Positions 26,685 through 36,056 of a stretch of 64,000 bases of DNA are shown in pieces (positions within the stretch are counted from its first letter, which is position 1; the number at the start of each line of letters is the position of its first letter). Origin of the DNA: Acinetobacter bereziniae LMG 1003 = CIP 70.12 (GTDB lineage: Bacteria > Pseudomonadota > Gammaproteobacteria > Pseudomonadales > Moraxellaceae); the NCBI RefSeq assembly GCF_000368925.1, contig NZ_KB849756.1:1611008-1675007 (forward strand), read 5' to 3'. Position numbers and translations under genes: made by a program. Below the pieces are notes generated by a model. That model made no database searches. It had not been told where the DNA came from and saw only the letters and a list, made by a program, of their open reading frames with translations.

Positions 26685-27473
26685 ATGGCACTATTACATA
26701 TAGAAAAAAACAATGGTATCGCAACAGTTACATTAAATCGCCCAGATAAACGCAACGCCATGAGCTTTGCTTTACTGCGTGAACTCGTCAAAGTCGCAGA
26801 GAAAATTAAAAAAGATCGCAGCATTCGAGTAGTGATTTTGACAGGCGCAGCCAATGTATTTAGTGCAGGGATTGATTTAGCTGATTTAAATAGTCCTAAA
26901 AATACTGCATTTGCAGCTTGGGAATTGATTAAACCGGGGCAAAGCCTGTTCCAAAAAGCATTCCTAATTTGGCAAGAATTGCCTGTTCCTGTCATCGCCG
27001 CCATTGAAGGATTTTGCTTTGGTGCGGGAATGCAACTGGCTTTAGCTGCTGATATTCGTATTGCGCATCCAGAGACTAAAATGTCAATCATGGAAAGTCG
27101 TTGGGGGCTTGTACCAGATATGGGGCTTACACGTTCTATCAAAGGCGTAATCGGCATCGATTTAGCCAAAGAGCTTACACTGACTGCACGTATTTTTGAT
27201 GGACATTATGCCAAAGAAATTGGTTTGGTTACGCATCTAAGCACCTCACCCTTAGAAAAAGCCCAAGCCATTGCTGAAGAAATGTTACAACGCTCTCCTG
27301 ATGCTTTGATGGCTGCCAAACGTGTTTTAGATGCCATGGAGCACCAGCCTAAAAAAGCGCTACGTTTAGAAAAGATTTGGCAGTTAAAATTACTTCTAGG
27401 AAAAAACAGTCAAATTGCGCGTAAAAAAGACAAGAATCCTGAAGTACAATTCTTACCACGCCAATATAAATAG
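26685..27473 (+). CDS. Enoyl-CoA hydratase/isomerase family protein (crotonase)
   Basis: A 262-aa crotonase-fold protein: NRPDKRNAMSF, SAGIDLADL (oxyanion hole), GFCFGAGMQLALAADIRIA (second oxyanion strand) and MESRWGLVPDMG, holding the usual acidic catalytic position. It probably acts on an acyl-CoA, but hydratase, isomerase and hydrolase activities cannot be told apart. It is the first of three same-strand catabolic-type genes; the gap to the next is 38 bp. A long open frame on the opposite strand (26579-27169) is an artefact of its codon bias. Confidence 0.88.
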   Translation: MALLHIEKNNGIATVTLNRPDKRNAMSFALLRELVKVAEKIKKDRSIRVVILTGAANVFSAGIDLADLNSPKNTAFAAWELIKPGQSLFQKAFLIWQELPVPVIAAIEGFCFGAGMQLALAADIRIAHPETKMSIMESRWGLVPDMGLTRSIKGVIGIDLAKELTLTARIFDGHYAKEIGLVTHLSTSPLEKAQAIAEEMLQRSPDALMAAKRVLDAMEHQPKKALRLEKIWQLKLLLGKNSQIARKKDKNPEVQFLPRQYK

Positions 27474-27511
27474 TTTAAAAACATTTCTGTACAAGGCTTG
27501 GGAACAATAAG

Positions 27512-28381
27512 ATGAATTTTGATCGTAACAGTAAAATTGCATTTCTTGGTATGGGCTTGATGGGAAGTCGCATGGCAGCTCGATTAATTCAGGCTGGATT
27601 TGATGTGGCAGTATGGAATCGCACAGCAACAGCATGTGAACCCCTGATTGATATGGGTGCGCATACTCTAGAGTTCGGTCAAATTGCAGACTACCCCATT
27701 ATTTTGACCTGCCTCGCGGATGACCAAGCCGTTCAACAGGTTTACCAACACATTGAACCTTACTTACGCGCTCAACAAGTTATTGTGGATTTTTCAAGTT
27801 TATCTGTGGTAGTCACCAAACAACTTGCAAGTCAGGCAGCAAACAAACAGGTGATTTGGATTGACTCACCTGTTTCGGGTGGTACGGCAGGTGCAGAAAA
27901 TGGTACGTTGGTGATTTTCGCAGGGGGGCATCGCGAAACCATCCAAGACTTGAGTTTGGTTTATAACGTTCTTTCGCAAAGAGTGACTTGCATGGGGGAA
28001 ACGGGCACAGGACAAGCAACCAAAATATGTAATCAATTGATCGTTGCTGCAAACAGTACACTGATTGCGGAAGCCGTTGCACTTGCTGGTCAGGCGGGTG
28101 TTGATACTACTCTGCTTGCACCTGCATTAGCCGGTGGATTTGCAGACTCTAAACCCTTTCAAATTCTTGCGCCACGTATGGCGAGTCATACCTTTGAACC
28201 CGTACAATGGAAAGTGCAAACCTTATCCAAAGATCTCAATAATGCCGTTCAATTAGCCCAACAATTTGGTTTAGACATTCCTGTTGCTCAACGCGCCTTA
28301 GACCAGTTGCACAGCCACCAAAGCCGGGGTTTTGCAGAAGCAGATCTTGCTACAGTCATTCACCAAGTCGAGAAAATTTAG
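27512..28381 (+). CDS. Beta-hydroxyacid dehydrogenase (tartronate semialdehyde / 3-hydroxyisobutyrate type)
   Basis: A 289-aa NAD(P)-dependent oxidoreductase. A Rossmann motif FLGMGLMGSRMA opens the protein, followed by WNRTA (suggesting NADP preference). The substrate motif is DSPVSGGTAGAENGTL, and the catalytic lysine lies in GTGQATKICNQL. Family members reduce tartronate semialdehyde or oxidise 3-hydroxyisobutyrate. The hydroxypyruvate-isomerase-like gene 97 bp downstream supports a glyoxylate/tartronate role, but gcl is not in the window. Confidence 0.88.
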   Translation: MNFDRNSKIAFLGMGLMGSRMAARLIQAGFDVAVWNRTATACEPLIDMGAHTLEFGQIADYPIILTCLADDQAVQQVYQHIEPYLRAQQVIVDFSSLSVVVTKQLASQAANKQVIWIDSPVSGGTAGAENGTLVIFAGGHRETIQDLSLVYNVLSQRVTCMGETGTGQATKICNQLIVAANSTLIAEAVALAGQAGVDTTLLAPALAGGFADSKPFQILAPRMASHTFEPVQWKVQTLSKDLNNAVQLAQQFGLDIPVAQRALDQLHSHQSRGFAEADLATVIHQVEKI

Positions 28382-28478
28382 GCATATAGGCGCTTTACTT
28401 CATACAGAAATAAGTTGAAAAATAATCTATTGCCGTCTACATTGAAGATAAAAGCCAAGAAGAGCACGGAAGATTGCC

Positions 28479-29273
28479 ATGACTAAACTCGCAGTAAACC
28501 TATCGATGATTTTTACTGAAGTTCCACTCATTGAACGCTTTGCTTTGGCACATTGCCACGGCTTTCAACATGTAGAAATTCAATTTCCCTATGAATTGAG
28601 TATTGAAGAAATTCAAGCACAATTGGAACAATATGATTTGCATATCTGTCTCATCAACGCACCTGCCGGAGATTTGATGCAAGGCGGTAATGGACTTGCA
28701 GGCGTACCCGGTAAAGAACTTGAGTTTCACCAAGCTTTAGAACAAGCACTCGAATATGCCGATGCACTGAATGTTCCAAACATCAATATATTGGCAGGTA
28801 AACAACCTGAAGATGCAGATTTACTGCCATGTTTAAACACTTTAGCAAACAACCTCAAACTGGCATGCCATATGTTGTCTGAATACGATATTCAACCAGT
28901 TTTTGAAATGATCAATGGAACAGACATGCCTCGCTTTCTGGTACAGAATATTGCCCAAGCCCAAGAAATGCTTGAGGCAGTGCAATACCCTGCTTTAAAA
29001 ATGCAGTTTGACTGCTACCATATGGCGATGATGGGCGAAGATGTTCTTCCTGCTTTGCAAGAAAATATTGACTGGATTGGACATATTCAATTTGCAGATT
29101 GCCCAGGGCGACATGAACCAGACACTGCACAGATTGATTATTCATCCATTTTTTCATGGTTAAAACAAAGTCATTACACAGGTTTTATTGCGGCAGAATA
29201 CAAGCCACAATCTCATTCGAATCAATCTTTTGCATGGAAAGAAAAATACTTTTCAAACAATCATAGCTATTAA
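28479..29273 (+). CDS. hyi: Hydroxypyruvate isomerase family protein
   Basis: A 264-aa xylose-isomerase-like TIM barrel. VEIQFPYE, LINAPAGDLMQGGNGLAGVPG, FEMINGTDMPRFLVQ, MQFDCYHMAMMGED and IGHIQFADCPGRHEPDTAQID match the Hyi/OtnI group; metal-binding Glu/Asp/His residues are in these motifs. It would interconvert hydroxypyruvate and tartronate semialdehyde, or act in a related acid-sugar pathway. It is preceded by the dehydrogenase that would reduce the product. Confidence 0.85.
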   Translation: MTKLAVNLSMIFTEVPLIERFALAHCHGFQHVEIQFPYELSIEEIQAQLEQYDLHICLINAPAGDLMQGGNGLAGVPGKELEFHQALEQALEYADALNVPNINILAGKQPEDADLLPCLNTLANNLKLACHMLSEYDIQPVFEMINGTDMPRFLVQNIAQAQEMLEAVQYPALKMQFDCYHMAMMGEDVLPALQENIDWIGHIQFADCPGRHEPDTAQIDYSSIFSWLKQSHYTGFIAAEYKPQSHSNQSFAWKEKYFSNNHSY

Positions 29274-29344
29274 TTAAACAATATCTTGCATCATTATTGG
29301 CACTGAATAATTGTATTTTTTAGCCAAAAGCGCTATATTAGAAG

Positions 29345-29776
29345 ATGAGATATTTTCTGGAAAATATACCTTATATGAATTTAGAACCATCGCCCAGCGC
29401 TTCTAATTCTCACGAACTTGCAATGAACACTCAAAATCAAGACGTACAGACCTGTTTAAATGTCGTACAAGAAGCTCTACTTGATGTAAAAGCCAAAGAT
29501 ATTATTCAACTTGATGTAAGCAAAATCAGTAACGTAGCAGATGCTATTGTTATTGCGAGCGGAACATCAACTCGTCATGTTAAAGCCCTTGCTGATAATG
29601 TTGCTGACGAAGCACGTAAAGCAGGTTTTCGCCCAATTGGTGTTGAGGGTGAAAGAGATGCTGAATGGATCCTTATTGATCTCGGTGTTGTGGTTGTACA
29701 TGTAATGCTTCCAACAGCACGTAAATTTTACGATTTAGAAAGTTTATGGCGTGCAACACCTGAAAGTGTAGCCTAA
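29345..29776 (+). CDS. rsfS: Ribosomal silencing factor RsfS
   Basis: A protein of up to 143 aa. The conserved RsfS domain starts at about residue 33 (CLNVVQEALLDVKAKDI) and includes DAIVIASGTSTRHVKALA, GVEGERDAEWILIDLG and VHVMLPTARKFYDLESLW. RsfS binds L14 of the 50S subunit and blocks subunit joining when nutrients are scarce. Three ATG codons are possible (29345, 29375, 29423); none has a strong ribosome site, so the N-terminal ~30 residues are uncertain. A strong terminator follows. Confidence 0.93.
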   Translation: MRYFLENIPYMNLEPSPSASNSHELAMNTQNQDVQTCLNVVQEALLDVKAKDIIQLDVSKISNVADAIVIASGTSTRHVKALADNVADEARKAGFRPIGVEGERDAEWILIDLGVVVVHVMLPTARKFYDLESLWRATPESVA

Positions 29777-29801
29777 ACTTTTTCTGAACTTGTAAAAATA
29801 G

Positions 29802-29828
29802 AAAAAGCGACTTTATGTCGCTTTTTTT
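29802..29828 (+). terminator. Terminator of rsfS
   Basis: Stem AAAAAGCGAC/GTCGCTTTTT with loop TTTAT is followed by further Ts. Confidence 0.92.
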
Positions 29829-30292
29829 GCATCTATAATCTTCATTAATAAGCGCTAGTCGATCTATTAAACCCCATAAGATACTATAAATTTTTTCTTG
29901 ATCTCTCACATCAATCCAATGAATCTATCATCAAATGATCTAAAGCGTTCATTGTCACACTTTAGCTCTAAAGTTTAAATAAATTTGCTTAGGCAATATC
30001 TTACTTTGCTTCACCCATTTTTTGCTTTACTCTTTTTTGGCTTTACTTTTTTTTTTAACCACATTGTTGAGCAGCAAACACAATTAAGCTTTGTTTTTGT
30101 TCATATACTCTGTTTGACGTTACAACATCTATGTCGCCTCACCATAGAAAGATTATCAATGATTTAAAAGTACGCAATAAATGAATCACTTATGATTTTA
30201 GCAATCTTTACAAAAGTATAAAGCCGATTGAATATGAATGATTGAAATAAAATCATGCATATCAATCATCAGGCAGTTTGAGCATAAGGGTC
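29829..30292. other. Gene-free gap between rsfS and the amt gene
   Basis: A 464-bp AT-rich stretch between convergent genes. The only frame is a 60-codon TTG-initiated, Phe/Leu-rich ORF at 29985-30167 with no ribosome site; I do not call it. No repeat or RNA gene is apparent. Confidence 0.5.
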
Positions 30293-31516
30293 TTAAATCT
30301 GAGCTTTAAATCTTGAATTGATGCTACAAATCAGCTTAAAAACTAGGAATGCAACGCCAAAGCTCCAAATAAAATTCACACCAATTCCCATAATTTGATC
30401 CAGTACGCTGGCTCTATGAGTGAGTTGAATGTTTGGATTGTTACTCAATGATACTGCCAAAGTTCCCCAAATGCCGCATATTCCATGTACCACGACAACT
30501 TCGCGAATATGTTTTGAAGCGATCCAACGGGTCAACAAATGAGGTAGATAGTTTGTCAATGCACCTGAAACCAAACCAATAATCAATGCTGATGAAAAGC
30601 CCACCAAACCACAACTGGCGGTAATTGCAACCAAACCACCTAATGCAGCTTTGATCAATTCAGCCCATGAAATGATTTTATTATTCATCAACAAAGTTAA
30701 AGCCCAAGAAGCCAGCATTGCACCAAATAAAGCGGCAAAAGCATTGACGACAATCAAACCAATATCAATACGGTATGTCGAAATATAAACAATATTTAAG
30801 CCCGACCACGCTAACCAAAGAATAAAACCCGCCAAAGCCAAGGATAAAATTTTGTAATCTTCAAAGATTAAGTCTTTCTTAGAAATTTCCTGCTTATCAT
30901 TTGATTTAGAGGTGAAATATCCCGCCAAGACAATCCATGCCGCAGTTGAATGTACTACAGTTGAGCCAGCAAAATCGATAAAACCTAGGGCTTTTAACCA
31001 ACCACCACCAAAAGCAATATTTCCCCAAACCCAACTACTGAAAAATGGAAAAATAACCCCTGCGATCATAAAGCCGACAATCCAGTTGCCCCATAAAGAA
31101 GTTCTATTTGGAATAACCCTTCCAACGACAGTGGTTATCGTCGTTGCCATCAGCATATAGAAAAACAAAAGATTCCAATGCCACCCCCGTAACATGGCAC
31201 TAAGATAATTGACTGAATCCACCACATCAGCATGAAATATTTTGGAACACACCAAACTAAAAAACAGTGTGCCTAAAATCGCTGAAATATAATTCACAAT
31301 CAGTGCATAAACGGATTTTTGGGTATTTTCATAACCACCTTCAACAACAGCAAAACCTGCTTGCATCAAGATGACAAATACACCACCAAGGAATAGAAGT
31401 TTATAATTTGTAATAAGATTAAAAGCAGCAATGTCACTTTCTATCGCGGAAGCAAATGCAAAATTTGGGCAAACAAATATGAGAAAAATTAAACTGAGGA
31501 GATATTTTAATTGCAC
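30293..31516 (-). CDS. Ammonium transporter (Amt family)
   Basis: A 407-aa polytopic protein of about 11 membrane spans after a cleavable-looking signal (PNFAFA). The twin pore histidines are present in AGSTVVHSTAAW and VVVVHGICGIWGTL, and QAGFAVVEGGYENTQKS is the family's first-helix motif. It would conduct NH4+/NH3 into the cell. It differs from the AmtB next to glnK: no glnK is adjacent, and STVVHSTAAW is typical of divergent Amt branches. GTG start at 31516 with AGGG 7 bp upstream; a nearby ATG is out of frame. Confidence 0.9.
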   Translation of the reverse strand: MQLKYLLSLIFLIFVCPNFAFASAIESDIAAFNLITNYKLLFLGGVFVILMQAGFAVVEGGYENTQKSVYALIVNYISAILGTLFFSLVCSKIFHADVVDSVNYLSAMLRGWHWNLLFFYMLMATTITTVVGRVIPNRTSLWGNWIVGFMIAGVIFPFFSSWVWGNIAFGGGWLKALGFIDFAGSTVVHSTAAWIVLAGYFTSKSNDKQEISKKDLIFEDYKILSLALAGFILWLAWSGLNIVYISTYRIDIGLIVVNAFAALFGAMLASWALTLLMNNKIISWAELIKAALGGLVAITASCGLVGFSSALIIGLVSGALTNYLPHLLTRWIASKHIREVVVVHGICGIWGTLAVSLSNNPNIQLTHRASVLDQIMGIGVNFIWSFGVAFLVFKLICSINSRFKAQI

Positions 31517-31851
31517 ACATTGACCCTAATGTATTGATCATTTATTACTCTAAATTCACAATAATTAATATTTCAGAGACTTGCTTTTCATTTAATTTAT
31601 CAAGTATAGAGAATTTCCAGAATAAATAAACTCTTTTTTAAGAAATTATCACGACTCATCGACTTGTGGATCTTTATATATTTTAGATGATATTGATAAT
31701 ATTCAATTTGCTTGGTGATTTGCAAAAACCAGCCTTTGACTCACACAAATAAACATCAAAATTTCTGTCTATAATGCAGTGTATATTCAAGAAAATAGGT
31801 GTATTTCACTTATTCAACTATTCAATTGAGTCATTGCTTTTGAGTCGTATT
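31517..31851. other. Promoter-bearing gap upstream of the amt gene
   Basis: 335 bp, very AT-rich. It should contain the promoter of the ammonium transporter. I could not find a convincing sigma-54 (GG/GC) motif or a terminator. Confidence 0.45.
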
Positions 31852-32511
31852 TTAATCATGCTGAATAATTTCAATTTGTGGAAAAGCAAAACCTTTGCAG
31901 GATAATTCTGAACGCCACGCAACCGTAAGCATGACCCGACTGAGATTAAAATTCTGATAGGCAAAACTGCCTAATAATGGATGAGTACATAATCCCCCAT
32001 CATTTATACGATGCACATGCGTATTAAGCTCATTTAAACTTAAACGAATCCCCAAGCCCGAAGCTTTTAAAATCGCTTCTTTGGTTGTCCAGACTTTAAA
32101 CCAAAATACTGGATCAAAATCTAACGACTGCCAAGTCTGATATTCTTCAGGATGAAAAGCATGTTTTGCCAGTGCTTCAAAACGCACTTTACGATCTAAA
32201 TCTTCGACATCCACCCCTAAATCATGCATATGTTGGCTACTTGCCAATGCATAATGTTGCTGGCTGTGCGAATGATTCACGTGAAACTTTGGATAATCAA
32301 TTAAGTATGGTTTGCCAAATTCAGTCTGAGCAAAACTGGGGTTTGTGATTTCTTTACATAACAAATCAGAGATCAATTGATTACGGTATTCATAAATAGC
32401 ATTTTTGAGTTCTTGAATTTGGCTTTTACGATCAGTTGATTGAAAAGTGGGAAGAATATTTTGAATAGAATTAAGGTCAAGCCGAATAGTACGATTCACA
32501 ATATATTCCAA
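31852..32511 (-). CDS. 4'-phosphopantetheinyl transferase (Sfp type)
   Basis: A 219-aa transferase that moves phosphopantetheine from CoA onto a carrier-protein serine. The two family motifs are clear: LGVDVEDLDR (Mg-binding Asp and Glu) and WTTKEAILKASGLG (WxxKEA). The N-terminal part has FGKPYL and FHVNHSHSQQH, typical of the Sfp branch rather than the short AcpS. Its partner, such as a siderophore synthetase, is not nearby. It is separated from der by a terminator and from amt by 335 bp, so it appears to be transcribed alone. Confidence 0.88.
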   Translation of the reverse strand: MEYIVNRTIRLDLNSIQNILPTFQSTDRKSQIQELKNAIYEYRNQLISDLLCKEITNPSFAQTEFGKPYLIDYPKFHVNHSHSQQHYALASSQHMHDLGVDVEDLDRKVRFEALAKHAFHPEEYQTWQSLDFDPVFWFKVWTTKEAILKASGLGIRLSLNELNTHVHRINDGGLCTHPLLGSFAYQNFNLSRVMLTVAWRSELSCKGFAFPQIEIIQHD

Positions 32512-32535
32512 AGATTTTTTCTTAGTTTAAATCAA

Positions 32536-32563
32536 AAAAACCCAAAGATCACTTTGGGTTTTT
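32536..32563 (-). terminator. Terminator downstream of der
   Basis: Stem AAAAACCCAAAG/CTTTGGGTTTTT with loop ATCA. On the minus strand it ends in a T-run (the A-run at 32534-32540). It lies 20 bp after the der stop. Confidence 0.92.
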
Positions 32564-32582
32564 ATCAACATAGAGGACTGTA

Positions 32583-33992
32583 TTAACGGCTAAATTTTTT
32601 CTCAGCCTTTTTAAACTTTTGAATATAACGACGGCGACGTGCTGCTGTACGTTCATCCACTTGGGTTTTACGCCCTTCGAATGGGTTTTCTGAAGTTTTA
32701 AAGTCAATACGAACAGGTGTTCCTTCAAGCTTATAGACTTTACGGAAAACATTTTCAAGATAACGGCGATAATCTGCTGGTGTCTTATCCACTTTGTTAC
32801 CGTGAATCACAATCGTTGGTGGATTTTGCCCACCCATATGCGCATAACGCATTTTAATGCGTTTACCACTAATCATTGGTGGTTGATGTGCATCAGTCGC
32901 ATCATTCAAAATTTGAGTCAATTTTGCAGGTGAGACTTTCAAATGAGAAGAATCATAAGCACGATGGATAGATGGATAAAGCTCCCCCACACCTGTGCCA
33001 TGCAAAGCAGAAATTAAATGGATTTTTGCCCAAGGAATAAAATCAAAACGACGTTCAACATCTAATTTACATTGTTTCCGGTCATATTCGGTCATGTTAT
33101 CCCATTTATTAATGGCAATTACCATCGCACGACCAGCTTCAAGTGCATAACCAATTAAATGCAAATCTTGTTCAACAATCCCTTCACGCGCATCAACCAC
33201 CACCACAACAACATGTGCATCTTTCATGGCTTGTAGCGTTTTCACAACTGAGAATTTCTCAATCATTTCATCTACTTTACCTTTACGGCGCACCCCTGCC
33301 GTATCAATCAAGGTATATTTGCGCCCATCACGTTCAAAAGGAATATAGATTGAATCTCGCGTTGTACCTGGTTGGTCAAAAGCCACCACACGCTCTTCAC
33401 CCAATAAACGGTTGACCAGTGTTGATTTACCCACATTTGGGCGACCAATAATTGCTAAGCGTAAACCTGTGGCTTGATCATGCTCATCTTCATTTTCATC
33501 TTCAGGAATATCCGTCAAGACGTCTTCAAGCATTTGTTGAACACCACGCCCATGACTTGCAGCCACTTGCAAAGGCTCGCCCATGCCCAACTTATAGAAT
33601 TCAACTAAAGCAGCTTCCGCATGGACACCATCGACTTTATTGGCAACCAAATACACTTTTTTGCCAAGCGTACGTAACTCGCGTGCAATCTGCTCATCTG
33701 AAGCCAATAAACCTGCGCGCGCATCCACGACAAAAATAATAATATCCGCTTCATTTATCGCAGTTTTTGATTGTTCTGCCATATATGAATCGATACCGCC
33801 TTCATTTTCACCAATACCCCCAGTATCGACAACAATGAAAGATTTATTTTGATAAGTTGCATCACCATATTTGCGGTCACGGGTTAGACCTGCAAAGTCA
33901 GCAACAAGTGCATCACGGCTCTTGGTAATCTGGTTGAATAACGTTGATTTGCCGACGTTTGGACGACCAATGAGCGCAATTACGGGTTTCAT
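32583..33992 (-). CDS. der: Ribosome-associated GTPase Der (EngA)
   Basis: A 469-aa protein with two tandem GTPase domains, each with GRPNVGKSTL (about residues 8-17 and 178-187), DTGG or DTAG switch II motifs, and NKVD or NKWD base motifs. The C-terminal KH-like domain carries KIRMRYAHMGG-type residues (KRIKMRYAHMG). Der acts in late 50S assembly. The ATG at 33992 follows AAGG, so the six extra residues of the longer frame are rejected. It follows bamB with a terminator between them. Confidence 0.96.
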   Translation of the reverse strand: MKPVIALIGRPNVGKSTLFNQITKSRDALVADFAGLTRDRKYGDATYQNKSFIVVDTGGIGENEGGIDSYMAEQSKTAINEADIIIFVVDARAGLLASDEQIARELRTLGKKVYLVANKVDGVHAEAALVEFYKLGMGEPLQVAASHGRGVQQMLEDVLTDIPEDENEDEHDQATGLRLAIIGRPNVGKSTLVNRLLGEERVVAFDQPGTTRDSIYIPFERDGRKYTLIDTAGVRRKGKVDEMIEKFSVVKTLQAMKDAHVVVVVVDAREGIVEQDLHLIGYALEAGRAMVIAINKWDNMTEYDRKQCKLDVERRFDFIPWAKIHLISALHGTGVGELYPSIHRAYDSSHLKVSPAKLTQILNDATDAHQPPMISGKRIKMRYAHMGGQNPPTIVIHGNKVDKTPADYRRYLENVFRKVYKLEGTPVRIDFKTSENPFEGRKTQVDERTAARRRRYIQKFKKAEKKFSR

Positions 33993-34067
33993 AAAATAAC
34001 CTTTATTCAAGATCAGCCAGTATGACTGGTCTGAACATCAGAAATGTATAGGAAGAAAAGTAGGAAA

Positions 34068-34112
34068 AACCTAAAATAAAAACACGGGGTATTGATTTGC
34101 AATCACCCCGTG
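34068..34112 (-). terminator. Terminator downstream of bamB
   Basis: Stem CACGGGGT/ACCCCGTG (34083-34090 and 34105-34112) with an inner ATTG/CAAT pairing. Read on the minus strand it is followed by TTTTTATTTT. Confidence 0.82.
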
Positions 34113-34176
34113 CATGAAATTCTTACGGATGGCTCTATTTTAGCACAAGACTAAAAAAATAGAGAATCCTAATCAG

Positions 34177-35325
34177 TTAACGACTTTGCCAAATACTTAA
34201 AGCACCTTTACGTGTCGAAACATAGAGCTGATTATCGATCACTCTTAAAGTACGGACTTCACCACTGGTTTTAGCGCGCCCCAGTGTAGTTCCACTGTTG
34301 AGATCAATTTGATGCAAGTAACCATCAAGATCACCAACGACAAGATTTGAGCCGAGTAGTACAGGATTACTCAGGTTACGATTTAGCAATTGCTCATTTT
34401 TCCAGATTTCTTGCCCAGTAATCAAATCATACGCAATAATTTGACCGTCTGTTTGTGACACGATGACTTTACCATCTGTCACTTCTGGACGATTGATACT
34501 GCTTGAATTTTCACTCCACAAAATACGTTGTGTCGCTAAATCAAGCACAGTAACTTGCCCTTGAAAACTTGTTGTTACGACATACTGCCCAGAAACCACA
34601 GGTTCACTATCAACATCAATTAAACGTTGAATATCCGAACGCCCTTCTGAAACGGCAACGCGACGTTGTAAGCGAGGCACACCTGCAAGACTATCAATTG
34701 CAAAAAGGTAGCCTGTAGATGTTCCTATAAGCACTGTACGCGGATCCAAACTTACTGGGGCAGCCTGACCACGTAAGCTCAACGAAGCATTTGGTAATTT
34801 GTAGGTCCAAGCTTGTTGACCTGACTCAACATCTAACGCATAGACAGTGCCATCATTTGCAACCACAATTACTCGACCAGATTGGATCAATGCTGAACTA
34901 ATGATTGCGCCCGATAACTGTGTAGACCATTTGGTTGCACCCGTAGCTTGATCTAAAGCAAAGATGCGCCCTTTTTGATTGCCCACAATCACCACACCGT
35001 CAGCAGCTTCAACACCTGAGCTTAGACCTTCTTTGGTCACTTTAGCTTCCCATAGGCGTTGTTTACCTTTATAGGCTGACACCTCACCTTTTGGATCTAA
35101 AGCAAATACGACACCATTGTCCGTATCCAAACGAAGACGCAGTGCATCTTCACTGCTGGTCGACGAAACACTGGTCGAAAAAACTTGAACCAAGCTTGAT
35201 GCTTGTGCAACTTTAGGGAGTGGATTCGGCTTAATCTTAACTTCTTTCGTCTTATTGCTTGAACAGCCGATTAAAGCGATTGATAAGATTGCTAAAGCAA
35301 AAGGTATTTTAAAGTTTCTATCCAT
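34177..35325 (-). CDS. bamB: Outer membrane assembly lipoprotein BamB
   Basis: A 382-aa beta-propeller lipoprotein. The lipobox LIGC places the lipid on C21. Repeats with the PQQ-like pattern (ALDPKGEVSAYKGKQRLWEA, FALDQATGATKWSTQLSG, YALDVESGQQAWTYKLP and others) form the eight blades. It is an accessory subunit of the BAM complex for outer-membrane protein insertion. Its ATG overlaps the yfgM stop, and the gene closes the hisS-yfgM-bamB run. Confidence 0.94.
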   Translation of the reverse strand: MDRNFKIPFALAILSIALIGCSSNKTKEVKIKPNPLPKVAQASSLVQVFSTSVSSTSSEDALRLRLDTDNGVVFALDPKGEVSAYKGKQRLWEAKVTKEGLSSGVEAADGVVIVGNQKGRIFALDQATGATKWSTQLSGAIISSALIQSGRVIVVANDGTVYALDVESGQQAWTYKLPNASLSLRGQAAPVSLDPRTVLIGTSTGYLFAIDSLAGVPRLQRRVAVSEGRSDIQRLIDVDSEPVVSGQYVVTTSFQGQVTVLDLATQRILWSENSSSINRPEVTDGKVIVSQTDGQIIAYDLITGQEIWKNEQLLNRNLSNPVLLGSNLVVGDLDGYLHQIDLNSGTTLGRAKTSGEVRTLRVIDNQLYVSTRKGALSIWQSR

Positions 35326-36026
35326 TAAGACTCATCCACTTGTGTTGCTAAAATTGGGCGCTCAAGATCAGGATCTTCTACTAATACGCCAACACTTTCG
35401 AGTTTAATTTGTAAAATTTGTCGTTCTTGCTTACGCTCAACAACTGCATTCCATGCTGCTTGATACGATTTTTTGGCATTTTCAGTATCATTTTTTGCTA
35501 CATAAATGTCGCCTTTCATCTCATCAGCACTGGCTTGAAATGCAGGATCATTCACAGCTGACAAGGTTTTTAAAGCATCATCAAACTTTTTTTGCGCCAA
35601 TTGCGCATCAGCCAATTTGATTTTTACAACTTGTAACAAACCAGCATCTTTAATTTTAGAATTTTCGACTTTTTTCAACTCACGTTCAGCCAAGGCATAA
35701 TCATTTTTATCATAAGCAAGTTTTGCCATGATAATTTGAGCCTGAATCGCCTGCACTGAATCTGGATTGTCTTTCACAATTTTATCTGCGGATGACACCA
35801 ATGCAGCCGTGACTTTAGCATCACCATTGGCTGCTCTTGCCTCATCCATCAATTGTTGAATTTTAGCTGTTTGGTTTTGATTTTCAGCCAAAGTTTTCTT
35901 TTGCCAATATTCCCAACCGAAAAAGGCAATCAATGCAATGAGCACACCAGTGACCATAGCCGAGCCATATTTTTTAAAGAATGACTTCACACTATCCAGT
36001 TGTTCTTCATCAGTCATTGCGCTCAT
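35325..36026 (-). CDS. yfgM: YfgM family TPR membrane protein
   Basis: A 233-aa protein with a short cytoplasmic start, one membrane span (about residues 19-41, VLIALIAFFGWEYW) and a periplasmic part with TPR-like helical repeats (about 60-215). In E. coli YfgM is an ancillary partner of the SecYEG translocon and PpiD, linking export to chaperones. The family and its place between hisS and bamB are conserved. The start follows the GGGGAG region 31 bp after hisS. Confidence 0.88.
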   Translation of the reverse strand: MSAMTDEEQLDSVKSFFKKYGSAMVTGVLIALIAFFGWEYWQKKTLAENQNQTAKIQQLMDEARAANGDAKVTAALVSSADKIVKDNPDSVQAIQAQIIMAKLAYDKNDYALAERELKKVENSKIKDAGLLQVVKIKLADAQLAQKKFDDALKTLSAVNDPAFQASADEMKGDIYVAKNDTENAKKSYQAAWNAVVERKQERQILQIKLESVGVLVEDPDLERPILATQVDES

Positions 36027-36056
36027 TTGACTCCCCTTTTCCTTATGATTATCGGC

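Noticed and set aside
26579..27169. 196-codon open frame on the minus strand
   Set aside because: It lies antisense to a clear crotonase gene; its composition (Ser/Ala/Ile-rich, no family pattern) is that of a shadow frame.
29985..30167. Possible small hydrophobic protein of 60 aa
   Set aside because: TTG start, no ribosome site, Phe/Leu content explained by a T-rich stretch; no supporting context.
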